DNA of 52,387 nt. It comes from a virus. The notes below the pieces were generated by a model. That model was given only the letters and a program-made list of their open reading frames with translations. It did no database searches and had not been told where the DNA came from. Made by a program: the position numbers and the translations under genes. Each line of letters starts with the position of its first letter. Position 1 is the first letter of the stretch. The stretch is from positions 1 through 52,387 of IMG/VR virus record IMGVR_UViG_3300043449_001060, one strand, 5' to 3'. Shown in pieces: positions 18,903-29,755 of the stretch.

Positions 18903-21900
18903 TTAAATATTACATTTTTTATTTTTCAGTCTATCTCTAAAAGAACCTTTTGTTTCAGCTTCTTCAACAGCTTTAGCTGTATCATTTAATGCTGTTACAT
19001 CTTCTAGTGTATCAGTAATTGTTTCGGTATTCTTTTTAAAATCCTCTACATCCTCTGGAGTAAGATCAACTCCTTGTTGTTCTGTTATTGCTTCTTCAGT
19101 CATTCTAGTAAAGTTTTTTAATTCTTCTTCAAGTACAGCATCTGCTTGTCCCGTTACAACATCTTTAATTGCAATTCCTTTAGGACCTATTTTAGTAATA
19201 TATACAGGTTCTATTCTAGTATTACCAAAGATAGGAGTTTTAGGTAAAAGAGTGTCTCCAACTTTGAGGGCGGCTAAAGACATTTCAACTTGAAGTTCTT
19301 CCATTCTTTGATCAAATACATCCTTAAGTTCTGTAGTATTTATACTTCCAGGATTTTCTTTGAGTTCTTCTATTGCTGCTATATAAGCTGCATTAATTTC
19401 ATCTAAAGATGCATTCTTTATTGCGTCAATAAGCTTGGCTCCTTTTTCAGTAGTAACTCCTTCTGTTGTATCAAGGCCGGATAATATATTTGCTGTAGTA
19501 ATTTGACTTTCAGCAATCTTAGATTTCATTTGCTCTGTTGACGGTTTTCCTCCTTTTGGCTCAGGAACTCCCTCTGTTTGTCCTGGGGTAACCCCTTCAT
19601 CCTTAGATAGACCAGACCTGTCTGATACTTTTGTTTCTCCAAAGATGTCTTTGACTTCTCTTGGTTGCCTTTTACTGATTTCTCCATTTTTAGTTAATTT
19701 GATTAGCTCTAGATCATTTAATAGATCATAGATTGCATTAATTTGATTATCTATATCTGTAGTTAAATTACCTTTAACAGCTTCTCTAGAACCTAGCATT
19801 TCTAATTCAACAAGAACATTGTTTGACCAATTATAAATTGCAGACAATCCTGTTGAACTAACTGCACCAGTACCTTGTTCAATTAAAGTATTAAGAGCTT
19901 CAGGGAAATTCTCAGCTAATATAGCATCAATTTTTGTAGCTATTGCGCTTGAAACAGATAAATTATTAATGATTTTTAAATCATCTTGTTGATCTTTATT
20001 AGTCTTACCTTTATAGAGCTTAGTACTTTCTGGTAAAGAGTTAATTGCAAAAATTAGATCCTCAAGATTACCACCACGCATTGTTCTTTTAGGATTATTT
20101 TCTCTTAAAGATTTGAGTTTAGAATTAACTTTTTCAAGTTCTAATCTATAAGCACCAAGTTCTTGCATTTTAGAATTTTGTTTTACTTTTCCGTAGAACA
20201 ATTCTTTTTCTAATGCTGCACGAGTTTTTAATAATTCATCTTTAACATCTGCGTCTTCATCTGTAAGTTTATCAAGCCTGTTATTAATACCTTGAATTCT
20301 TCTATTAGTGTCTTTTACAACATCATTAGGCAAATAAGATGCATAGTCTTTTCTAGCTTTTTCAATTCTATCCTCAAAGTATTCTTTATCTATTTCTAAT
20401 TGTGCTATCTCAGCATCATTAGCTCTATAAGTTAAAGATGCAATTGCTTTACCTGGGCCTTCTGTTGTCCAGTTAATCTTATAGATTACTCCGTTAATTT
20501 CTGCACTATTTAATCCAACTAATTTTACAGTATATGTTTTACCATTTATAACTATTGTTTCAAACGGTGATTGTTTCTGTTTAATTGGAGATATACCAAC
20601 TTGATTAAAAGTTAAGTTACCATCAAATGCAGGAGCCTGATTATACATTATAGACTCAATACCATCTTTATTTTTAATAGTATATGTACCATCAGAATTT
20701 AACATAAGAGTACCTACAGCACCGCCATATACTACCTGGTTACCTACATTATTTATAAGTCTAGTAGGTGCATCAGGATCTTGTTCAACTAATTGTTTTT
20801 CAGTAGGTGCCGTTGGGATTGGTTTTTTAGGCTCAGCTTTTAGAGGAACAATAGCTTCTACCTCTGGCATGTATTCCAATTCTATTGTTGCATCACCTTT
20901 AGGAACAACATCAGATAACTTAGCATCTAAAAGATTACCCTCATTATCATAGTCTACTTCTAATGCCATAAGACCAATGCTGGTTGGCATTATCCCAGTC
21001 ATATTATAAAATAAGTTTCTATAGATAGATTGCTGTATTCTAAAGTATTGCTTCTTACTTGCCTTTTTAGCTTTTTCTAAATCAATTACATCTATATTCT
21101 TTGCAATATCTTCTTCTGAAACACCTTCTTTAGTAAGTTTCTCTTTTAATGCCTCAAGTTCAATATCTGCATTAAATTTTTTCCAGTTACTAGCAAGAAG
21201 TGCTTTAACATCAATAATCTTAAAGTTACCATTTCCATCAATTGCAATAAGGTCAGTCTCACCAACTAAACCATTCTCAAATAAAGATTTGTCAAAGACC
21301 ATGTCACTAGCTCCTACAATCATGTAGTCACCATCAATAACACCATCTCTAAAAGAAGTGATAACACCAGCAGTTCCAAATAATGCATCAAAAGCTTTTT
21401 GAGACATTTTCTCAGGCTTAGTAATTTGTTTAAAGCCTGTACCCTCTCTTGTTAAAAAGTCTTTGATTAATTCATCAAGCATATTACCAACATCCGCAGC
21501 TTGTTTGAATGCTAATTGATTGACAGTTTTAATTACATTTTCTCTTGAAAAATCTTCTGTTAAAGCTTCTCTTAGTAATCTAAATTTCTCTGCATTAAGG
21601 CCTTTGTTATTCTTATCTTTAAATACACTTTTTCCTGTTGACTTAGCAAAAGCTTCAAATGCTGCCATGAATGCATCTAGCTTATCTTCTTCTTTTATTG
21701 AAGCATCACTCATGATAGAATCAAAAGCACTTAAAATAGGAGAAGGAATAGTTACTAAAGTTTCAACACCCTCTTCATCTTTTATACGTTTTTCTTGATC
21801 TTCAAGAGCATAAAAAGTAAAAGGAGTTTTTCCAGGAGTAAGTTGAAGATCTAGCTCCTCAGCTTTTTTAGTTACTCTATCTGCTGTTTTACCATCTATT

Positions 21901-24900
21901 TTTCTTGATACAAGCTTACCATCTTCATCATAAATCTTTTCAATCTCATCTTGTCTTGCAATAATAAAGTCATTAAAGATTTGAAGAGATCTATCAAATG
22001 CTGAATTTTCTTGTACAATACCTTGAGCTCTTAAAAAATCAATAGCAATCTCTAATTGTTTTAAGTCTTCTGTAAGATTCTCCTTTTGTTTTTTAGTTAA
22101 ACGTTTCATCTCTTTAGTTTTCTCAGAAAAATACTCACCAGCATCTAATATATTTTGGTGGGTATCTCTTAATAAAACAAGTGGAGAAATTGAACTTGCA
22201 ATATTTATTTCATAACCTTTAGGTAGTTTAATAAACTTAAACTTAGGTACCTTAAATTGTTTTGCTTCTTGTTCTTGAAGAATTTTCTCGGCATACTTTT
22301 TAGCATTGTATTCCTTAATGATATCCTCTTGTTGTTCTAGCCAGTTTGCTCTAACTAAATCATACTTATCATCCTCAGGACTAATAGCAATTTCATCAGC
22401 AAATTTTTGATCTAATAGTTGGAATAATTCAGGAGCAAGTTTTTCAATCTCTGCCCATGTTGTATTTGTAGGTACAATTACATTTTTAGGAACAGTACTT
22501 GTACTTACACCTTTCTTTGCAAAGTCATCAGTAAGCTCTTGAATAAATTGAGCATAGCGCGCATCTATTTCTCTAAGGGCTGCTTGATAGTCTTTCCAAG
22601 ATTGGGTATCCTTAATTATTTCAACTGGTTCTGTTTCTGTAACTTCTTCAGTACTAGTAGAGATTCTTTCTATTTGAGCATTTAATAATGCAATAGCGGC
22701 TGCACCAGAGTATGCTGCTTCTTCTCTATTACCAATATCATAAGTTTCTTCAAATCTGGTATAGATAGGAACTGCCTCTGCAGATAGCCTTTCTTTATCA
22801 TTTTGTATTTTAAAGATTTCATTATCAATTAGTTCACGGCTAAACTGTTCTTCAGTTAAGTCATAATTACCAATGATATCTTTAATAGCATCAAGGATTA
22901 CAATTGGATCATCACTATCTAATGAATCAATAGCTTCATTAAGCTGTGCTATTTTTCTTTGTTTTGTTTCATCAGAGATTGGCTTGGTTACTTGTTTACC
23001 TTCTGCCTCTTGTTTCTGAAGTTGTTCTAGAGTTGATCCAGTTTCTTTCTTAATGTCATCTTTAAAATTCTCTTCTGCTTGTTCAATCTCTACTTGTTTT
23101 TTAGCAAGTAAATCTTGAATAGCACTTTCTAATTGACCTTCTACATCAACCGGATCTCCAGCTGGTTTTTCAGCTTGCATTCTTGCAACCATGATAAATG
23201 ATTGTATAACTTGCTCATAAGCTAAACTACCTCTTGGAATTATTCTTTCCTGACCTTTAGAACCTTCAATAAAATAACTTGGAAGATTCTCTGGATTTTC
23301 TACCCAATCTGCAAACTCCTCTAGATCTACATAAATATTTTGATCTGCCAATGATTTTAAAAGATCATTGTTTTCTTTTGCCTTAATAGCTTGATCAATG
23401 ATTTCCTTATAGTAGTTTTCTCTATTAAGGTACATGTTACGCATCCACTCAAAGTTTCTTTCTACATGCTCATAGAAAGAGGCCGGCTGCATTAAAAGAT
23501 TGATATAAGGAATAATGTTTTTGTTATCATGTTCAAGCTTATGTAAGTCAATTAAGTCATTGAACATTGCCTCTATACCACCTTTATATGATCCATCTCC
23601 TGCACGGTCCATACTTATCATAGCACTCTGATAGTTCATTTCTGAACCAGCAATTTTCTTAAGTAAGTTTTCAAATGCAGTTTTATATTCAGCTACTGGG
23701 TCTTGACCATTTGATTTATAGTATTCAATCAATTCATCAAAAGCTTGTGTAACTGATTCTTCATCTTCATTACCTTCTTCTTTATATCTCTTCTTAGCTT
23801 CTTCAAAAAAGTCAAGAGCCTGAAGTTTATTTATTTCTTGTTGCTTTGATTCAAACTCAGATAATGCATCAAGAAGTTCTTGTTTATCTTTTATTTGAGC
23901 TTCAGCACCAGCTGTTTGTAAACTTTTTAAAGACTCAATTTCAGTTGACAGCATGTCAATTGTATTTGAAAGTCTTGTAGTATCTGTAAGAGTTTGAAAA
24001 TTTAAAGACGGTTGTGAAGCAAATAAAGGAGATCTGTTTAATCTATTAACTATACCATTGACTCTTTCAAGGTTATTATCAAATGACTCACTTAAGAATA
24101 CCATATTGAATATACCTCTATCTATAGCTTTATTATAGATAGCAGCCTTGTCATACTCTGGTGTACCTTCTTTAAAGTTTTGTAGTTTTAGTTTTTTAGT
24201 TGCTAAATTGTCCTGAGCAAATTGCCATCTCTTACTGATTATGTCAGCTTTTTTAGTATGCTCATCTAAGATTTTGCGCATCTTAGCACCTTCACCTTCT
24301 TTAAGTTCCAAAGTCTCTTCAAGATCTTTATCACTTAAAGTGCCATACTTAGAGAAGTTGTCCTTAAATACTTTGAATGTACCAGCATTAAGAGATGTGA
24401 GTACATCAGAAACAAAGCTTGCATGTGTTGCATCAAATTTTTCTTTTGTATCTGTATCTTCATCACCGTTAATTTTTGCAATAATGCTTTGATCTCCATA
24501 GTTTCTTGATCTTTCATTAAGATACTCTACAGGATTCTGGTGCATATTATTCATTGCATTTTTAACACTTTCACCAAAGGCTTTGCGTTCTCCTATGTAT
24601 TCTTCATACTTAACGGGGTCCATTGTGTATTTGTTGTACAAAATAGATGCGTATCTAGGTACTGCACCATTGAATGGTCTCATAAGACCACCCATTACAA
24701 AACCTGACATGAATGTTTCAAACCCTTCTCCACTCATCTGATGTCCAAAAGCATTTGTAAGTGTTGACATTGAATAATCAAATGTAGCTTTTGACGGATC
24801 ATAAAATGAATTAACATAGTAATCCTCTGTAGATTTAGCAAGAACATCTTGCATAACCTCTTGAGCACCTTCTATTAAGTTAGTTTTGAAGTAAGCAAGA

Positions 24901-26399
24901 GAAGCTTTACCAAAGTTTGCTGGTTTAATAAAACCTTTAAGAGCATTCTTTAAATTAAAATCTACTATTTCATATGCACCTTCTTTGATAGCTTTTCCGC
25001 CACCACCTTTTGCAGCTTGAAATACTAAATCAAACTCTTTACCAATAGATCTAATTGTTCTTGATTGACCAGCAAAGATGTTACCTTTTACAAGATTAGG
25101 AAAAGCTAACTTGTTGCTATAATATACAAGTAATCCATTCTTATATGTATCCTGGAATCCGGCAACTTTGGCTTGCTTACGCATATCCATTTGCTCTTGA
25201 TCACTTGGTGCTCTACCATTAATCTTCCAGAACTTATCGTAAAGTTTAGAATAAGTATTGTTTTCTACAAAGCCTCCTTCAAGTCTACCTTCAGAAAGAG
25301 CCATGTTCATTCCAATTACATCTCTAAATAAACCTGCTGATGTTTTTACTGTTCTTGCAAGACCGGATAGGTTAGAAGCTTCGGCAAATGCAGTTGTAGT
25401 GTTATTAATTGGATTGATAAAATTAAAAGTACCTTTAGAGGCTTGAGTAAAGAATTGTTTAGCAGCATTATAGTTTTCAAGATTCTTTAAGTTTGTAAGC
25501 ATTTTACCGCCATACTTACCCATATTATACAGGTTCTTAGGAAGACTTGCCAAACCTTTTACTGCACCCGCAGCTCCACCAATTAATCCACCAGCAATAG
25601 TTCCTTCAGGACCAACCAGTGAACCTTCTATAGCACCAATAGCTGCATACTCAGCAGCTGCTTCAAACATAATACCAGCACTATACGCTAAGCTATTAAT
25701 TGTATTATTAAAGAATCCACCAATACCACCTTTGGTTGACATACCAATAGCATTGTATTCTTCATAATCTGTAGCCTCATCTATATCCTGACCAATGTTA
25801 CCTTGAAACAGTTGACCATAACTTTTAGGATTTGCAACTAAACCTAATGTAAACATAGGCCAAGCAGCATGCGTAGCCATTCTTACATAGTCATCTACAA
25901 TAGTAGTATTGGCATTAAAGATTTCTTCATTGTTCAATTCTGGATTAAAGCCAATTCTATCATATGTCTTTTGTCCATAGGCTTTGTATCTTGCTTTATG
26001 TGCACCAGTTGAACTAGCATCATACATAAAGGATTTTGCATACTGATTTGGATCTTCAAGATTCACCATCTGGTGGTTCATCTTTTTAATCAAATTATTA
26101 GCAAAGTCTTGAGACCCATTCTTTACTTTTGATAATTGATTTTTATCAAATGGATTAAATCCTACTGTAGTATCTCTAATAGGATCCTTTTGAATTGTAG
26201 GTGACTGATTTGGATCTCTTGGATTAATTACTTGAACTGGAGTTTTCTCAGGATTAATAGTAAAAAAGTTTGGATCAGGATTATAGAACCCTGTTCCAAA
26301 AGGTAAAAAACTTTGAACGTCTGTAGTACCAGGTCTTGTAAACTCAGTTCTTGCTTCTACATTAGGTCCTTCAATGTTTGGATCTTGATTTTCAGCCAT
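18903..26399 (-). CDS. Giant virion protein with Gly/Ala-rich hydrophobic segment and PD-(D/E)XK nuclease-like domain
   Basis: This 2,498-residue protein is encoded between a cargo protein and the RNA polymerase. Residues 1-120 are Pro/Asn-rich and probably disordered. At about 235-285 a Gly/Ala-rich hydrophobic stretch (EYAAIGAIEGSLV, then IAGGLIGGAAGAV) could enter a membrane. Long helical regions follow. Near 1700-1810 the order ETD (1714-1716), GNFKIIDVK with D1730-V-K1732, and RIQQSIYRNLFY with Q1789/Q1790 and Y1793 matches the RecB/Cas4-like PD-(D/E)XK nuclease pattern, including the C-terminal QxxxY motif. A coiled coil lies at about 2000-2098 and a small beta-rich stretch (LKVGDTLLPKTP) near the C-terminus. 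It has 3 nt to each neighbour, so it is co-transcribed with the polymerase. It probably belongs to the packaged and injected set. The nuclease assignment is a motif reading; substrate and activity are unknown. Confidence 0.75.
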   Translation of the reverse strand: MAENQDPNIEGPNVEARTEFTRPGTTDVQSFLPFGTGFYNPDPNFFTINPEKTPVQVINPRDPNQSPTIQKDPIRDTTVGFNPFDKNQLSKVKNGSQDFANNLIKKMNHQMVNLEDPNQYAKSFMYDASSTGAHKARYKAYGQKTYDRIGFNPELNNEEIFNANTTIVDDYVRMATHAAWPMFTLGLVANPKSYGQLFQGNIGQDIDEATDYEEYNAIGMSTKGGIGGFFNNTINSLAYSAGIMFEAAAEYAAIGAIEGSLVGPEGTIAGGLIGGAAGAVKGLASLPKNLYNMGKYGGKMLTNLKNLENYNAAKQFFTQASKGTFNFINPINNTTTAFAEASNLSGLARTVKTSAGLFRDVIGMNMALSEGRLEGGFVENNTYSKLYDKFWKINGRAPSDQEQMDMRKQAKVAGFQDTYKNGLLVYYSNKLAFPNLVKGNIFAGQSRTIRSIGKEFDLVFQAAKGGGGKAIKEGAYEIVDFNLKNALKGFIKPANFGKASLAYFKTNLIEGAQEVMQDVLAKSTEDYYVNSFYDPSKATFDYSMSTLTNAFGHQMSGEGFETFMSGFVMGGLMRPFNGAVPRYASILYNKYTMDPVKYEEYIGERKAFGESVKNAMNNMHQNPVEYLNERSRNYGDQSIIAKINGDEDTDTKEKFDATHASFVSDVLTSLNAGTFKVFKDNFSKYGTLSDKDLEETLELKEGEGAKMRKILDEHTKKADIISKRWQFAQDNLATKKLKLQNFKEGTPEYDKAAIYNKAIDRGIFNMVFLSESFDNNLERVNGIVNRLNRSPLFASQPSLNFQTLTDTTRLSNTIDMLSTEIESLKSLQTAGAEAQIKDKQELLDALSEFESKQQEINKLQALDFFEEAKKRYKEEGNEDEESVTQAFDELIEYYKSNGQDPVAEYKTAFENLLKKIAGSEMNYQSAMISMDRAGDGSYKGGIEAMFNDLIDLHKLEHDNKNIIPYINLLMQPASFYEHVERNFEWMRNMYLNRENYYKEIIDQAIKAKENNDLLKSLADQNIYVDLEEFADWVENPENLPSYFIEGSKGQERIIPRGSLAYEQVIQSFIMVARMQAEKPAGDPVDVEGQLESAIQDLLAKKQVEIEQAEENFKDDIKKETGSTLEQLQKQEAEGKQVTKPISDETKQRKIAQLNEAIDSLDSDDPIVILDAIKDIIGNYDLTEEQFSRELIDNEIFKIQNDKERLSAEAVPIYTRFEETYDIGNREEAAYSGAAAIALLNAQIERISTSTEEVTETEPVEIIKDTQSWKDYQAALREIDARYAQFIQELTDDFAKKGVSTSTVPKNVIVPTNTTWAEIEKLAPELFQLLDQKFADEIAISPEDDKYDLVRANWLEQQEDIIKEYNAKKYAEKILQEQEAKQFKVPKFKFIKLPKGYEINIASSISPLVLLRDTHQNILDAGEYFSEKTKEMKRLTKKQKENLTEDLKQLEIAIDFLRAQGIVQENSAFDRSLQIFNDFIIARQDEIEKIYDEDGKLVSRKIDGKTADRVTKKAEELDLQLTPGKTPFTFYALEDQEKRIKDEEGVETLVTIPSPILSAFDSIMSDASIKEEDKLDAFMAAFEAFAKSTGKSVFKDKNNKGLNAEKFRLLREALTEDFSRENVIKTVNQLAFKQAADVGNMLDELIKDFLTREGTGFKQITKPEKMSQKAFDALFGTAGVITSFRDGVIDGDYMIVGASDMVFDKSLFENGLVGETDLIAIDGNGNFKIIDVKALLASNWKKFNADIELEALKEKLTKEGVSEEDIAKNIDVIDLEKAKKASKKQYFRIQQSIYRNLFYNMTGIMPTSIGLMALEVDYDNEGNLLDAKLSDVVPKGDATIELEYMPEVEAIVPLKAEPKKPIPTAPTEKQLVEQDPDAPTRLINNVGNQVVYGGAVGTLMLNSDGTYTIKNKDGIESIMYNQAPAFDGNLTFNQVGISPIKQKQSPFETIVINGKTYTVKLVGLNSAEINGVIYKINWTTEGPGKAIASLTYRANDAEIAQLEIDKEYFEDRIEKARKDYASYLPNDVVKDTNRRIQGINNRLDKLTDEDADVKDELLKTRAALEKELFYGKVKQNSKMQELGAYRLELEKVNSKLKSLRENNPKRTMRGGNLEDLIFAINSLPESTKLYKGKTNKDQQDDLKIINNLSVSSAIATKIDAILAENFPEALNTLIEQGTGAVSSTGLSAIYNWSNNVLVELEMLGSREAVKGNLTTDIDNQINAIYDLLNDLELIKLTKNGEISKRQPREVKDIFGETKVSDRSGLSKDEGVTPGQTEGVPEPKGGKPSTEQMKSKIAESQITTANILSGLDTTEGVTTEKGAKLIDAIKNASLDEINAAYIAAIEELKENPGSINTTELKDVFDQRMEELQVEMSLAALKVGDTLLPKTPIFGNTRIEPVYITKIGPKGIAIKDVVTGQADAVLEEELKNFTRMTEEAITEQQGVDLTPEDVEDFKKNTETITDTLEDVTALNDTAKAVEEAETKGSFRDRLKNKKCNI

Positions 26400-26402
26400 T
26401 TT

Positions 26403-29400
26403 TTATTGATTTACAGGTAGGGATCTTCCTTGTAGTGATGTTTTTGAAACTCCTGGTCTATAATTTTGAGCATGAAACTGTTGCCATACTACTGCATTAT
26501 AATTAGCCATTTCTTGTAAATTTTTTCTTGCTAATTCATTTGCCAAACCAATATTATTTTGAAAATTAACAGGAGGTACAACAAAAGGCACTTCTACTTT
26601 TGTACCATCTGGTTGCATTTGTAACATGGTGCCATACACTTTATATGGTGCAGCACCTGATTCATCTTTTTCAATTGTAAAGTTACCACCACCCATAGGG
26701 TCTTCATATTCAACTTTACCCAACGCATTAATCATACCTTCAAGAGGATCTAATTCATTACCTTTAATAAGCCAGTTATTAAAGTTTTTTCTATCTGATA
26801 CAAATGAAATTCCATTTGTTGCAATTGCATTAATAGTTTCCTCATCAAGCAATCCTTTACCTTCTCCTGCTTTAAGTTTATTAAGAACATCTAAGGTAGG
26901 GTATAATATCATTGCTCCTTTATTTCTATTTTCTACAGCAACTTGGACACTAGATAAATTAAATGTTTTAAAGTCTTTTTTACCTACACCATTTTGATAT
27001 TCTCTAACTAATAGTTCAGCAATTTTGACATTTCTATACATATCATCTGCATCTTCATATAGTTCTTTAGTTTGTTCAACACCAGATATATTAGGACCGT
27101 AGAAACTTATAGGATTATTCTTAGTATCGTAAAAGTTAATCTTACTTGCATCTTGAGTAAACTCTAAGAATGCTTTAAAACCTGTAGTTTGAATTGCAGA
27201 TAAGTTAACGCCAACAGCACTTTCAGATGTATTAAATACTGCATTTGCTTTATTCTTACTTATAAGATTACTTGCACTTTTAATTTCTTTTGGATTCTGA
27301 ATAACATCTTTATATGCAAGCGCCATTTCATCATAAATAGCCTTAAGTTTTGCTTCCGGATCTGCTTTTCCTTCATTAGCTGCATTATCTTTTAAATTAA
27401 ATTTACCAATAATATATTGTCTTTCAATTTCATAATAGTCCCGTTCAGATAAACTTGGATATTTTTCAATTATAAAACCTTCAGTTCTTGGTTTATTAAT
27501 TTTATCATTTGCTTTTTTACGCAATGCTTCAATAGCAGCTTTATCTGCAGAAGTTAGATTTCTTTTACCCTCTATTACAGATGTAATGTTAGGATATTTA
27601 TCAGCATTAACAAGATAAGCTTTACCATATTTTACAAAATCTTCTTTACTGATCATTGTTAAATCACTATTGAGAACTAAGTTTGTTAACTTATTTTTTA
27701 GTTCTAGTGACATTCCTTCTACTCTAGGTGTTGATCTTAAAGTTTTTTGAATTGTCTTATCATTTGCTTGTGTTACAAGTTCATTGTTTCTAACAAAAAC
27801 AAGATATTTATCAAAGTCCGTATGAGGCGCCTTTTCTAAAAATGAATCAGATACTCCTTTATCACCTTTAGTTGCTTGAGCAAATTGCATTACTCTTGCA
27901 TATGTTTTAGATAAAAGATCTGCACCTCTTCCTGTTAAGAAATTTGCCGGATCTTTTTTATAGTTGGCAATAAACTGTGACGTAGTCATAATTGCCCTAT
28001 TATCTTTTAACCTTTGACTAGTTTGAGTCCAAGATTCCCCTGGTTTAAAAAGTAAAACTTGATCAATTGCTTCTCTTGCACTTGATGGTTTACCTTTTAC
28101 AGCAGCAAGTCCAGAATCAGAAAAGAAATATTGAGCAGCTTCTTCTCTTGTCATTCGTTTTAACTTAACCCAACTATCAATTGTAGATGCAATTTGTTTA
28201 ACCATTCCATCTGCATATTCTCTAGTAAAATCTTCAGTAAGATTTTTACCTTCTTGAATAAGTGACATAGATTTATCTGTTGCTCCTCCTGATTTATTTT
28301 TACCCGGAATAGTAAATCTATTGTTTAATGCTGGGTTTGCAATTGGTTCATAATCTACAATGTTACCTTGATCATCTGTAACAGGATTCATTCCAATATA
28401 TGAGCCGTTTTTCAAACCAGCTTCAATCATTAAATTCTTTTTCTCTTTAAGATCTTTATCAATTAGTAATTGATCTTTATGAGCTTGTGCTGCTAATTGT
28501 CTTTGCAAAGCATATGCATGATTTTGTGCAGCTACACCATACGGATCTGCGGACATATCAGTCACCATACCTACTCTTGAGTAGTTATATGCAGCTTCAT
28601 TAATATCTTGTTCAGCTAACATAGAAGATACACCTGCATCTACTTGGAACCTTAATCTTTCTATATCAGAAAGATCAGGTGCTGCATTAGAAGTAGTTGG
28701 AGTTTTACTTGGTCTATCTGAAATTTGTTCAGATAAACCTTGTGTATACTGTGCGTTATCTTTTGCAATACCTAAAGATGTTTCAAGACTTTGTAAATAA
28801 CGTGGAGTAAATTCATTTGAATTTCCACTTTCTAATTTTTGTTTTACATCATCTCTTTCTTTTTCAAGATTATCAGCATCTTGAGTATTTTTTTCATTCT
28901 TAAGTTTAATATACTCTTGAATAGTTGCATACTGTTTTGTTAAATAATCTCTCTCAGCTGCAACTAAATCTCCATTAAACTTATCTTTATTTTGCAGTAC
29001 ATGATCCTTACGGTTTACATAAGCTTGTGCTTTATAAACTTCTTGTAAAGCTGGGTCATTTGCAAACTGAGAAGTAAAGTAATTTGTAAGAGGTTGAAGA
29101 ATTAAATCACCATTCTTTTGTCTAATAAAGTATCTACCATTAGATTGTGTAATGTCTGCAGATATACCCATCTCTTTTGCAGACTTCATGTACTTTTCTA
29201 TAGCATTTACATATGGAGTATATGTAACATTAGCAAATGTCATTGATTCTTCATCAGTAGAGTTCTTAAACTCTTCTCTTTCATAAAGCATTTTCTTTAC
29301 TCCGGTATCCCAATATTGTCCTCTGACTTTTTCATCCTTTGAAGCTTTCAAACCATTAGCTCTACTATATTCACTCATAAAGTTTTTAGTATAAGCCATA

Positions 29401-29723
29401 TCTTTCATCAAAGTTTTGTCCTCATAGAAAGGAGTAAAAATCTGAGTTGCTTGAGTAACATTTTGTTCAAGTGAAAGATCAAGTCCTGCAATTCTATTAA
29501 GATTAAAGTCTATCTGCTTTAACAAATCATCTTTCTTTTTGATATTTGATTCTCTTGTTAAATCAGCATAGAAGTATTGGCCATATAAATTATTTAAGGA
29601 TTTCCAGTTTGAATCATACTGACTTTGCTTTGTTTGTAAATAATTATTATAAAAGTTTAAGTCAGGCTGAAAAGGCTGATAATCCGGAATATAATCTGTG
29701 ACACCTTGTAGGTACGTTGCCAT
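26403..29723 (-). CDS. crAss-like structural/cargo protein (1,106 aa)
   Basis: This 1,106-residue protein begins MATYLQGVTDYIPDYQPFQP, then LNFYNNYLQTKQSQYD and LNNLYGQYFYADLTR, an N-terminal block I recognise as conserved in crAss-like phages directly before the giant polymerase-region genes. The rest is mostly predicted helix with charged coiled-coil-prone stretches (for example KNEKNTQDADNLEKERDDV near 275-295) and no enzymatic motif that I can see. There is no signal peptide or clear membrane helix. It is the first gene after a 59-nt gap that carries the TTAGTATATT-like element, so it may start a transcription unit with the 2,498-aa protein, the RNA polymerase and the 1,977-aa protein. 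A likely role is an internal virion (cargo) protein that is packaged with, or leaves before, the polymerase. The family is fairly sure; the function is inferred from position. Confidence 0.7.
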   Translation of the reverse strand: MATYLQGVTDYIPDYQPFQPDLNFYNNYLQTKQSQYDSNWKSLNNLYGQYFYADLTRESNIKKKDDLLKQIDFNLNRIAGLDLSLEQNVTQATQIFTPFYEDKTLMKDMAYTKNFMSEYSRANGLKASKDEKVRGQYWDTGVKKMLYEREEFKNSTDEESMTFANVTYTPYVNAIEKYMKSAKEMGISADITQSNGRYFIRQKNGDLILQPLTNYFTSQFANDPALQEVYKAQAYVNRKDHVLQNKDKFNGDLVAAERDYLTKQYATIQEYIKLKNEKNTQDADNLEKERDDVKQKLESGNSNEFTPRYLQSLETSLGIAKDNAQYTQGLSEQISDRPSKTPTTSNAAPDLSDIERLRFQVDAGVSSMLAEQDINEAAYNYSRVGMVTDMSADPYGVAAQNHAYALQRQLAAQAHKDQLLIDKDLKEKKNLMIEAGLKNGSYIGMNPVTDDQGNIVDYEPIANPALNNRFTIPGKNKSGGATDKSMSLIQEGKNLTEDFTREYADGMVKQIASTIDSWVKLKRMTREEAAQYFFSDSGLAAVKGKPSSAREAIDQVLLFKPGESWTQTSQRLKDNRAIMTTSQFIANYKKDPANFLTGRGADLLSKTYARVMQFAQATKGDKGVSDSFLEKAPHTDFDKYLVFVRNNELVTQANDKTIQKTLRSTPRVEGMSLELKNKLTNLVLNSDLTMISKEDFVKYGKAYLVNADKYPNITSVIEGKRNLTSADKAAIEALRKKANDKINKPRTEGFIIEKYPSLSERDYYEIERQYIIGKFNLKDNAANEGKADPEAKLKAIYDEMALAYKDVIQNPKEIKSASNLISKNKANAVFNTSESAVGVNLSAIQTTGFKAFLEFTQDASKINFYDTKNNPISFYGPNISGVEQTKELYEDADDMYRNVKIAELLVREYQNGVGKKDFKTFNLSSVQVAVENRNKGAMILYPTLDVLNKLKAGEGKGLLDEETINAIATNGISFVSDRKNFNNWLIKGNELDPLEGMINALGKVEYEDPMGGGNFTIEKDESGAAPYKVYGTMLQMQPDGTKVEVPFVVPPVNFQNNIGLANELARKNLQEMANYNAVVWQQFHAQNYRPGVSKTSLQGRSLPVNQ

Positions 29724-29734
29724 AATTTATTGTC

Positions 29735-29755
29735 TATAAGTAAATATATTAAAAT
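29735..29755 (-). promoter_or_regulatory. Promoter-like AT element upstream of the 1,106-aa gene
   Basis: Read on the minus strand, the 59-nt gap contains TTAATATATT (29752-29743), one mismatch from the TTAGTATATT found before three other minus-strand genes, and is followed by TACTTATAG. It ends 19 nt before the ATG. A short palindrome (AAGTTTATTAAACTT, 29761-29775) lies upstream in transcription order. This is the weakest of the four copies. Confidence 0.4.
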
